Positions 1 through 5,828 of a DNA stretch of 13,955 nt are shown piece after piece (positions within the stretch are counted from its first letter, which is position 1; each line of letters opens with the position of its first letter). The translations under genes were made by a program, and so were the position numbers. The DNA is from Mageeibacillus sp. UBA3781. Lineage in GTDB: Bacteria; Bacillota; Clostridia; Saccharofermentanales; Saccharofermentanaceae. Under the pieces are notes generated by a model. The model saw only the letters and a program-made list of their open reading frames with translations. It was not told the DNA's origin and did no database searches. The DNA is taken from the NCBI GenBank assembly GCA_002368805.1, contig DFFH01000006.1, forward strand, positions 1 through 13,955, in the 5' to 3' direction.

Positions 1-80
1 AGTTTTACACTCTGCACATTTTCTTGCGTTCAATCTTATTGGGGTTGCACATTAAACAAAGTGTAACCATCTCTATGTTT

Positions 81-110
81 TTTACGCTAATGAAAGTAGA
101 TGTATATTAT
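81..110 (+). promoter_or_regulatory. Candidate sigma-A-type promoter upstream of the first ECF sigma gene
   Basis: TTTACG at 81-86 (4/6 match to TTGACA) is followed 18 bases later by TATTAT at 105-110 (5/6 match to TATAAT). An overlapping TATATT at 103-108 gives 16-base spacing. Transcription would start near 117 and give a leader of about 65 nt that contains the 21-base tandem repeat at 111-152. An ECF-type autoregulatory promoter elsewhere in 1-110 cannot be excluded. Confidence 0.4.
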
Positions 111-154
111 GCGATTCTTTGAACGAATCGTGCTATTCTATGAACAAAAATAGC
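111..154 (+). repeat. Two tandem 21-base units, each forming a small hairpin, in the leader of the ECF sigma gene
   Basis: Positions 111-131 and 132-152 are imperfect copies that share GC.ATTCT.TGAAC. Each copy also holds its own inverted repeat: CGATTC (112-117) with GAATCG (125-130), and GCTATT (132-137) with AATAGC (149-154). A period of 21 bases places the cores on the same face of the DNA helix. This suits a tandem operator, or two small hairpins in the 5' leader. The second unit ends 16 bases before the AGGGAG ribosome site. No function can be assigned from sequence alone. Confidence 0.4.
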
Positions 155-183
155 TATGTGTATTTCTTGAAGGGAGTTTGTCG

Positions 184-744
184 ATGCAAGACAATGAAAT
201 CGTAGATCTGTTTATATCAAGGGACGAATCAGCGATATCATTCGTACAGGAGAAATACGGGAAGAGGATTTTTACTCTTGCGTATGGAATTTTGCATGAT
301 GCGGAAGCTTCCAAAGAAATCGAAAATGACACCTATTTCCAAGCTTGGAATCTTATTCCTCCTCATGAACCTCGATCTTATCTATTCCCATTTCTTGGTC
401 GAATTGCTAGACACTTAGCTATCGATAGACTACGGATACAGAAAGCAATGCGAAGATCTGCTGAGATATGTGAACTAACTGATGAAATTTCCGACTGCTA
501 TTCATCCGAAAACCTTGCAATTCAGAATCTTAGTGAAAGTGTATTACTTGAAGCGATAAATGATTTTCTTAGAAAAAGCAATAAAACTCATATGCGAATC
601 TTTGTGAGAAGGTACTGGTTTTTTGATTCTATTCAAGATATTAGTCATAAGTTCAACATTTCAGAAAGTAATGTTAAACAGATTCTTTTCCGAATGAGAA
701 AAAAACTACATAAAGAGTTAGAAAAGAGAGGGTTGACACCATGA
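184..744 (+). CDS. RNA polymerase sigma factor, ECF (sigma-70 family)
   Basis: A 186-residue protein with the two-domain layout of ECF sigma factors. Region 2 spans about residues 20-92: an aromatic-rich helix around YGKRIFTLAYGIL, then the basic segment IARHLAIDRLR that would contact the -10 element. Region 4 spans about 118-183 and has a helix-turn-helix (DSIQDISHKFNISESNVKQIL) followed by a basic tail. The start at 184 is preferred because AGGGAG at 171-176 lies 7 bases upstream; a TTG at 178 is only one base from that site. The stop overlaps the next gene by 4 bases (ATGA), so the two products are probably made together as a sigma/regulator pair. The gene is AT-rich compared with the window from ~1.6 kb on, which suggests a different origin. 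The family call is firm; the regulon is unknown. Confidence 0.85.
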   Translation: MQDNEIVDLFISRDESAISFVQEKYGKRIFTLAYGILHDAEASKEIENDTYFQAWNLIPPHEPRSYLFPFLGRIARHLAIDRLRIQKAMRRSAEICELTDEISDCYSSENLAIQNLSESVLLEAINDFLRKSNKTHMRIFVRRYWFFDSIQDISHKFNISESNVKQILFRMRKKLHKELEKRGLTP

Positions 745-1607
745 AGAATGAAGAATTCTTAGAATTGATAGGAAAGATAGATTCAAAATACATCGAAGAT
801 TCTGTTAACATCCAGCCAAACGCATTCAATAGTCACTCATTAAGGAGAATAATAATGCCAGCATTAGCGGCAAGTTTGATACTAATTGGAGGCATATTAG
901 CAGTCTTGAAATTACATTCTTTTCAACATTCAAGACCCGATGTTAACGAAATTTTACAAAGCAGTCAATCTTTATATATTAGCATATCCATAGTTTCCGA
1001 AAAAAAACCAATTTCATCAAAATCTACGACAGATCAAGATGAAATATATACAGCATACGCAGATCATTCATACTCATTGAACAATACTCTTCACTGTATA
1101 TATGTTGATCCAGATTATCAGACAAATGTCTCAACAAAATATAATTGGACACTTGATTTTTCATTGGACAACAACACCTTTATCGGCAACTATAGCCAAA
1201 TCTCGTTAAATGATACAAAAGATGCGTATAATGCCACTAACATCAGTGTAGAAGGAACTCTACGGCATTCGTTTTCTCGAATAAACGACTACAGTTTTCA
1301 GGCGAATGTAGACCAAGCAAATCTCCATTTTTACAACTGCGAATTCGATGCAGATTCTATCGCCGACTCAGATCTGCCCATTCGATTTATCTATACAAAT
1401 CATATGAGAGCCTTCGAACATCCGGACACATTAGTTGTATTTCTCCCAAACACCCCCAAAGATTCCCTGCCAGACTGCAAAAATTCCGATTGGATCTGCA
1501 ATTATATGGAATCCGAATCAAAGTACACCTTATGTTTTCTCCTCTACAATATGGAAGATAATGTCATGTATCTCGTCGACACCGAAAACCCAACACGCCG
1601 AACATAG
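741..1607 (+). CDS. Membrane-anchored protein paired with ECF sigma factor, probable anti-sigma factor
   Basis: A 288-residue protein with a short polar N-terminus (about 37 residues), one hydrophobic transmembrane segment (about 38-58, IMPALAASLILIGGILAVL), and a large extracytoplasmic part with many Asn, Ser and Thr residues. This single-pass layout directly after an ECF sigma gene is typical of anti-sigma factors, in which the N-terminus holds the sigma factor and the outer part senses a signal. I recognise no named domain and see no HxxxCxxC zinc anti-sigma motif. Translation is coupled to the sigma gene by ATGA at 741-744, with GAGAGGG at 726-732 as ribosome site. Base composition rises from AT-rich to about 50% GC over roughly the last 60 codons (from ~1435). 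The stop lies 5 bases from the stop of the convergent anti-sigma-like gene, and no terminator is visible between them. Confidence 0.6.
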   Translation: MKNEEFLELIGKIDSKYIEDSVNIQPNAFNSHSLRRIIMPALAASLILIGGILAVLKLHSFQHSRPDVNEILQSSQSLYISISIVSEKKPISSKSTTDQDEIYTAYADHSYSLNNTLHCIYVDPDYQTNVSTKYNWTLDFSLDNNTFIGNYSQISLNDTKDAYNATNISVEGTLRHSFSRINDYSFQANVDQANLHFYNCEFDADSIADSDLPIRFIYTNHMRAFEHPDTLVVFLPNTPKDSLPDCKNSDWICNYMESESKYTLCFLLYNMEDNVMYLVDTENPTRRT

Positions 1608-1612
1608 GCCGG

Positions 1613-3043
1613 TCAGATATCTACGTCAAACGACTCGTTGGCACGCAGGAACTCGGAATCATCCTCCTGGACAAAGTAGTAGCATCCATCCAGATCATAC
1701 GTATATTTATAGTACTCGATCACCAGATACTCCTTGCCGTCGATCATAGTGGTCGGGAATGTGTTTCCATCGCAGTTCGGTCCTTCGCCCGCCAGCAGAC
1801 AGATCGTACCATTAAACTCCGGCATGTCATCCTCATATGGAACGACTACGAAGATCTTTTCATCGAGAGAATCATAATATGGCATGGACGGAGCGCCGAA
1901 ATCCGAATATGTTGCTGAATTATCATAGATTTCAATCGGGAATGTCCTTCCTTCAAATGTTCCCGTCTTATTCTCCGGATCGATCTTGAGGAATCGCGGA
2001 TCATAGGATGAACAGAAAACCTGCGAAATATGGATCGTGATTGAATCCGGGTCCTTGTAGGAGATCGAAGGCAGAATATCGCACTGCATTTTCTTTCCTG
2101 TTGTTTCATCCATGTAATCATAGCCTGTCATTCTGGATCCGTATGCCTGGAATTCATCCGAAATGATATTCCCATCCTGATCAGTAATATAAAGATCACT
2201 TGTATAGAACTTCATATTCTCTCCATACGGCCATTCATAGAAGACCTTCGTCATGGAGCCGGCCGCCTGGATCTCAGTAAAATGGTAGGTCAGGCCGCAG
2301 GCGGTGATCGTCTCATCGAGTGGGATGTGGATCGCGGGTGTGGGTTCCACATCATGGAATTCGAAGCTGAACGAATCGATGGGGACCATGTCATACGAGT
2401 CAGCCTGCGGGTCACTCACGTTGAACTGAACTTTAAAATCCGTGCATGGGCGTTTCCAGTACAGTTCCGTAAACTGAAACTTTCCGACCATGTCAAAATA
2501 ATCCATCGAGCAGAATGTATTCTCATACAAATCTTCTCCGGTATTCAGGTCAATGACACGTATCTCAGTTATGTAAAAGTAGCTGTCGGAACTTGTTTCA
2601 AGTTTAGTATCCAGTTTCAGACAGAGAACCAGAGCAAGTTCATCCGCATAGAAGGAATCGACCGTACACTTCATCTGACCGGTAGTGCCGGAATCCTCCA
2701 TTTCAACCGGAATCAAGGCGTCCTCTTCAAAAACACCCGCCAGATTTTTGTTATGCCGCATGGCCTTCTTAATATCTGACCGTACGACCAGATTTCTGCT
2801 CAGAGTTCCGATGACCGGAACATCAGAAAAGGCGCGGGCTACGGCAACCGAGCTGTTTACCGCGATAAACAGCGCCAGGAACAGCGTCACTAAAACACCG
2901 GCAAAGGACTTGCCGACAACTCCGATCGTGTGGATCCTCTTTCTCTTTTTTGCACGGCGACGGATCCTATCCATATTCATCGTTTCCGGAAGATCCTTCG
3001 CTTCCGCCGACATTGCCAGGATCTCCTTTTCAATATCTATCAT
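1613..3043 (-). CDS. DUF4179-like membrane protein, probable anti-sigma factor
   Basis: A 476-residue protein. Residues 1-40 are cytoplasmic and end in a very basic stretch (RIRRRAKKRKR). A transmembrane helix spans about 43-63, and just after it comes NSSVAVARAFSDVPVIGTL (about 63-81), the pattern I associate with DUF4179 proteins, where a conserved Asn and an IPVIG-like motif follow the membrane helix. The remaining ~390 residues are predicted to be extracellular and rich in beta-type sequence. DUF4179 proteins in Clostridia and Bacilli usually sit beside an ECF sigma gene and are thought to restrain it, and here the sigma gene lies directly upstream. Start and stop overlap as ATGA at 3043-3040, with a strong GGAGG ribosome site just upstream. 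The family is assigned from memory of its motif, not by a search. Confidence 0.7.
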   Translation of the reverse strand: MIDIEKEILAMSAEAKDLPETMNMDRIRRRAKKRKRIHTIGVVGKSFAGVLVTLFLALFIAVNSSVAVARAFSDVPVIGTLSRNLVVRSDIKKAMRHNKNLAGVFEEDALIPVEMEDSGTTGQMKCTVDSFYADELALVLCLKLDTKLETSSDSYFYITEIRVIDLNTGEDLYENTFCSMDYFDMVGKFQFTELYWKRPCTDFKVQFNVSDPQADSYDMVPIDSFSFEFHDVEPTPAIHIPLDETITACGLTYHFTEIQAAGSMTKVFYEWPYGENMKFYTSDLYITDQDGNIISDEFQAYGSRMTGYDYMDETTGKKMQCDILPSISYKDPDSITIHISQVFCSSYDPRFLKIDPENKTGTFEGRTFPIEIYDNSATYSDFGAPSMPYYDSLDEKIFVVVPYEDDMPEFNGTICLLAGEGPNCDGNTFPTTMIDGKEYLVIEYYKYTYDLDGCYYFVQEDDSEFLRANESFDVDI

Positions 3044-3516
3044 AGTTCACCTCCAAGTTCGATCCGAAGCAGGTCAAGTGCTTTTCGAACACGGGTACCG
3101 ACCGTTCCCATCGGGATCTTCAGGATATCCGCGATATCCTTCGTCGAGCAATCGGCATAATACTTCAGTGTAATGATCCTCCGCAGATCCTCCGGAAGAG
3201 CAGCGATTGCTTCCTTCAGTTCCAGCCGGTCCAGCGCCGGCTCTGAAGAGGGTTCATGCTCGACGATATACTCCTCGAAACTTCTGTGTTTCTTGGTCTT
3301 CTTATAGGCCGTCGCACAGACATTCATGAGGATGCGGATCATCCACGTCTCGAAAAACTTCGGTTCCTTCAGAGTATGTTTCTTCAGGTAACCGCGGTAC
3401 ACGGCATCATCCACCATATCGACAGCCATACTCTCACTGGAAAAGTAAGAATATGCTATCGAATACATTTTTTGCTGGATCTTCTCGACCCGTCCGAAAA
3501 ACTCCTCGTCCTTCAT
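3040..3516 (-). CDS. RNA polymerase sigma factor, ECF (sigma-70 family)
   Basis: A 158-residue sigma factor. Region 2 covers about residues 8-77 and includes the hydrophobic core (YSIAYSYFSS) and FFETWMIRILMNVCATAYKK, which resembles the usual W-(L/I)xxIxxNxxxdxxR segment. Region 4 covers about 100-153 and has LPEDLRRIITLKYY followed by the helix-turn-helix STKDIADILKIPMGTVGTRVRKA. The start at 3516 is chosen because AGAGAGG lies 5 bases upstream; a GTG at 3564 would add 16 residues but has no ribosome site. It overlaps the DUF4179-like gene by 4 bases, forming a sigma/anti-sigma pair. A good sigma-A-type promoter lies at 3657-3628. It is not a close copy of the sigma factor at 184-744, so the two pairs are not a recent duplication. 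Confidence 0.88.
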   Translation of the reverse strand: MKDEEFFGRVEKIQQKMYSIAYSYFSSESMAVDMVDDAVYRGYLKKHTLKEPKFFETWMIRILMNVCATAYKKTKKHRSFEEYIVEHEPSSEPALDRLELKEAIAALPEDLRRIITLKYYADCSTKDIADILKIPMGTVGTRVRKALDLLRIELGGEL

Positions 3517-3627
3517 ACCAACCTCTCTTCGCCCCCCAAGAAAGAGGGACTTTAGGATCCTCACTATTTAGACAACAGATGGTGCCTCATTTTTTCGATG
3601 GAGATGAAAAATTATGTCACTTTTTTC

Positions 3628-3657
3628 ATAATATCGGCCATCCAGCCTTCCCGTCAA
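3628..3657 (-). promoter_or_regulatory. Sigma-A-type promoter for the DUF4179-associated ECF pair
   Basis: On the minus strand, TTGACG (3657-3652, 5/6 match) is followed after 18 bases by TATTAT (3633-3628, 5/6 match). Transcription would start near 3621 and leave a leader of about 105 nt before the sigma gene start at 3516. It is divergent from the rpmB promoter, about 105 bases away. Confidence 0.55.
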
Positions 3658-3761
3658 TGAAAACGCCCGTGGAACAGTGCTTTTGAGACATAAAAAAACA
3701 TCTGTTTCTGAAACATGGGAAAAAGATTCGGAAATTTTTGCCTTCATGAGAGGAAAGATGC

Positions 3762-3790
3762 TTGCACATGGTTGATAAATGTGTTATCAT
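3762..3790 (+). promoter_or_regulatory. Promoter of rpmB
   Basis: TTGCAC (3762-3767) lies 17 bases before TATCAT (3785-3790, 5/6 match to TATAAT). The -10 box is preceded by TG at 3782-3783, making it an extended -10 that would offset the weak -35. The predicted leader is about 45 nt and holds the strong AGGAGGTG ribosome site. Confidence 0.6.
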
Positions 3791-3843
3791 CTTGTCTGCG
3801 CGTAATTTAGGTCGCGTATCAGAAGCACATAGGAGGTGTTTAC

Positions 3844-4041
3844 ATGGCAAAGTGTGAGATCTGTCAGAAAGATACTCATTTCGGCAGAAAGATCAGCATC
3901 ACGCGTTCACAGGTTTCCCGTCGTGCGTTGACACAGCAGCAGCCGAACGTTCGTAACGTTAAGGTCGTTGTTGATGGCACCCCTAAGACTATGCATGTTT
4001 GTACGCGTTGCCTTCGTTCCGGCGCTGTAGAAAGAGCGTAA
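3844..4041 (+). CDS. rpmB: 50S ribosomal protein L28
   Basis: This 65-residue protein is L28 of the large ribosomal subunit, within the usual 60-80 residue range. Visible hallmarks are the N-terminal MAKCEICQK, the internal PNVRNVKVVVDGTPK, and the C-terminal VCTRCLRSGAVERA. Cys4, Cys7, Cys53 and Cys56 form two CxxC pairs, so this is the zinc-binding (C+) form of L28. AGGAGGTG at 3831-3838 lies 5 bases before the ATG. It appears to be a single-gene transcript, with its own extended -10 promoter and an intrinsic terminator just downstream. Confidence 0.97.
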   Translation: MAKCEICQKDTHFGRKISITRSQVSRRALTQQQPNVRNVKVVVDGTPKTMHVCTRCLRSGAVERA

Positions 4042-4079
4042 GTTCTTCTTCCGGATAAGATCTATCAGATGAAAATGAT

Positions 4080-4112
4080 CCCGCTTCTTCATATGAGGAA
4101 AGCGGGTTTTTT
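4080..4112 (+). terminator. Intrinsic terminator after rpmB
   Basis: CCCGCTT (4080-4086) pairs perfectly with AAGCGGG (4100-4106). The stem is extended inward by CTTC/GAGG-type pairing with one bulged A around an ATAT loop, and six T residues follow directly (4107-4112). It sits 38 bases after the rpmB stop codon. Confidence 0.9.
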
Positions 4113-4331
4113 CATTTGTTGGTAGAGAGGATCCTGTTCTCGACGCTCAAACAGTTTGCTTACGCAAAACTCGCGTCTCAAAGAGGATCCTCTCTTCTCA
4201 TCCAAATGAAGAATCCCATTTTCAGCATGATGTATACCGCGCGTTGATGATTTGTCCCGGCAGTTTAAACTCGCGCACACTAATGTCTCTTCGTATATAA
4301 TGGAAGGGAGTTTATTCTAAGGAGAGCTTTT
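4113..4331. other. Intergenic region with a 72-nt imperfect hairpin and a possible -10 box
   Basis: This 219-base gap contains the large inverted repeat at 4124-4195 (separate entry). A consensus TATAAT at 4296-4301 could be the -10 box of the following gene, but I see no -35 at 15-19 bases from it. GGAGAG at 4321-4326 is the ribosome site of the downstream ORF. The rest (4196-4290) shows no structure I can support. Confidence 0.5.
4124..4195. repeat. Large imperfect inverted repeat (hairpin), 72 nt
   Basis: AGAGAGGATCCT (4124-4135) is the perfect reverse complement of AGGATCCTCTCT (4184-4195), 12 bp. After a symmetric 6-by-6 unpaired gap, GACGC (4142-4146) pairs with GCGTC (4173-4177). A tip stem then forms between AGTTTGC (4153-4159) and GCAAAACT (4164-4171) with one bulged A and a TTAC loop. 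There is no T-tract, so it is not a simple terminator. It could be a dispersed palindromic element, a structured small RNA, or an mRNA-stabilising structure. Only one copy is present in the window. Confidence 0.6.
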
Positions 4332-5705
4332 ATGAAAAACCCTGTTATTGAGACTGAGAGACTGATCCTGCGGCCGCTGACGATGGATGATGCGCAGACC
4401 GCTTTTGATACCTGGGCGTCGGACCCGGAAGTCGCGAAATATATGCGTTACTATGCGCACAAGAACGTGGACACCACAAGAGAATGGCTGAAGTCAGTCG
4501 TCGCCAATGAAAACAGCGACACGGATTATGACTGGGGGTTCGTTCTGAAGGAGACCGGAAAGCTTATCGGCTCCGGCGGCATCTACTATGACGATGCGGA
4601 CGGCATGTTCGAGATCGGATACAACTTCGCCAAAGCCCAGTGGGGCAAGGGCCTTGCAACCGAAGCGGCCGGCGCGATGCTCGACTTCGGAAGAAACACC
4701 CTGCACCAGACGCAGTTCCGCGGCCGCCACGACATAAGAAACACCGCTTCCGGCAATGTCATGAAGAAGCTGGGATTCGTCTACGAGGGCGAGTGCCTCG
4801 ACCATATGCTCGAAGACGGCGCCGAGAGGACCGTCTCCATGTACCGCTTAAGTACTCCCGGGAAGCCGGAAAACTTCAGGCTTCATAACGGCATCGAGAT
4901 CCCGCCGGTCGGGTTCGGCACATACAAGTCCACTCTCCAGGATGGAAAAACACCGATCCTCAAGGCACTTGAGCTCGGCTACCGCTACCTCGATACCGCA
5001 TCTTTCTATAAGAATGAAGAAGTGATCGGCGAGGCGCTCGCCGAGTGCGGCATCCCCAGAAAAGATATCTTCCTCGCCACCAAGATGTGGCCGACCGAGA
5101 TGGGCTATACCGAGACAAAAGAAGCCTTTGCACGTTCCTGTGAGAAACTGCGCACCGACTATATCGACCTGTATCTGATCCACTGGCCGAAGCTGAATCC
5201 ACAGGATCTTCAGTGGAGACAGAAGATCCGCGACACATGGCGCGCCATGGAGGAGCTCTATAAGGAGGGCAAGTGCCGCGCGATCGGTGTTTGCAACTTC
5301 CTGCCGCATCATCTTCAGGTGATCCTTGATGACTGTGAGATCGTCCCGATGGTCGATCAGCTCGAGCTGCATGTCGGCTATCTGCAGCAGTACACGCTGG
5401 ACTTCTGCCGCGCGCACAATATCCTTCCGCAGGCATGGAGCCCCTTAGGAAGAATGTATTTCTCGGAAGAGCCATGCCTTCAGAAGATGGCGAAGCAGTA
5501 TGGACGTCCTGTGTCCCAGCTGCTCCTTCGTTTCCTCAATCAGTCGGGGATCCAGATCATCCCGAAGAGCACGCACGAAGACAGAATGAAGGATAACATG
5601 GACATCTTCGGATTTACGATCAACGAAGAAGACATGCACTTCCTATCCGTCCTTCCGCAGATCTTCTTCTCGAAGGAATTCCCGGACTGGGCAGAACGAG
5701 GCTAA
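4332..5705 (+). CDS. Fusion protein: GNAT N-acetyltransferase plus aldo/keto reductase
   Basis: A 457-residue ORF with two recognisable enzymes. Residues 1-173 are a GNAT acetyltransferase of the RimJ/RimL type: TERLILRPLTMDDA at the start and the acetyl-CoA loop QWGKGLAT at 103-110. Residues about 180-457 are an aldo/keto reductase of the 2,5-diketogluconate reductase-like type, an NADPH-dependent carbonyl reductase. The tetrad is intact: Asp221, Tyr226, Lys251 and His284 (LDTASFY, ATKMW, LIHWP), and the cofactor region IIPKSTHEDRMKDN is at 409-422. The frame is open through the joint at about 172-182, so this is a true fusion in this sequence. Met170 with GAGAGGA upstream could allow separate translation of the reductase. 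GGAGAG at 4321-4326 supports the start. Substrates of either half cannot be told. The gene is markedly GC-rich. Confidence 0.88.
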   Translation: MKNPVIETERLILRPLTMDDAQTAFDTWASDPEVAKYMRYYAHKNVDTTREWLKSVVANENSDTDYDWGFVLKETGKLIGSGGIYYDDADGMFEIGYNFAKAQWGKGLATEAAGAMLDFGRNTLHQTQFRGRHDIRNTASGNVMKKLGFVYEGECLDHMLEDGAERTVSMYRLSTPGKPENFRLHNGIEIPPVGFGTYKSTLQDGKTPILKALELGYRYLDTASFYKNEEVIGEALAECGIPRKDIFLATKMWPTEMGYTETKEAFARSCEKLRTDYIDLYLIHWPKLNPQDLQWRQKIRDTWRAMEELYKEGKCRAIGVCNFLPHHLQVILDDCEIVPMVDQLELHVGYLQQYTLDFCRAHNILPQAWSPLGRMYFSEEPCLQKMAKQYGRPVSQLLLRFLNQSGIQIIPKSTHEDRMKDNMDIFGFTINEEDMHFLSVLPQIFFSKEFPDWAERG

Positions 5706-5828
5706 GGCCGCCCCTTTTTCCCGCCCTTCTGTGCCAAAAGTGCAAAAACTGTGCTTTTCAAACAAATTTGCGCGTCAAAAGGCACTTTTTGAAGTATAGT
5801 AGAAATATGTATACGCAAGGGGGCGGAT
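5706..5828 (+). other. Intergenic leader of the trk operon with a weak promoter and competing stems
   Basis: A TATAGT at 5795-5800 is a plausible -10 box, but the best -35 candidates (TTGCGC at 5768, GTCAAA at 5774) are badly spaced. AAAAGTGC (5736-5743) can pair either with GTGCTTTT (5751-5758, two G-U pairs) or with GCACTTTT (5782-5789, perfect). A weak stem, GGGC..GGC/GCC-GCCC (5689-5713), followed by five T residues could terminate the preceding gene. No c-di-AMP (ydaO-type) riboswitch is visible, and the region is probably too short for one. Confidence 0.3.

Noticed and set aside
178..183. TTG start of the first sigma gene
   Set aside because: It lies only one base from AGGGAG; the ATG at 184 has proper spacing.
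2282..2779. Plus-strand open frame opposite the DUF4179-like gene
   Set aside because: No ribosome site or family resemblance; it overlaps a well-supported gene on the other strand.
3517..3564. GTG start that extends the second sigma factor by 16 residues
   Set aside because: There is no ribosome site, whereas the ATG at 3516 has AGAGAGG 5 bases upstream.
3692..3715. Minus-strand terminator (CATGTTT/AAACAGATG followed by seven T)
   Set aside because: The stem is short and bulged, and no minus-strand gene lies upstream for it to terminate; probably chance in an AT-rich promoter region.
4848..5475. Two long minus-strand frames opposite the aldo/keto reductase
   Set aside because: High GC makes long antisense frames common; the sense frame has an intact reductase tetrad.
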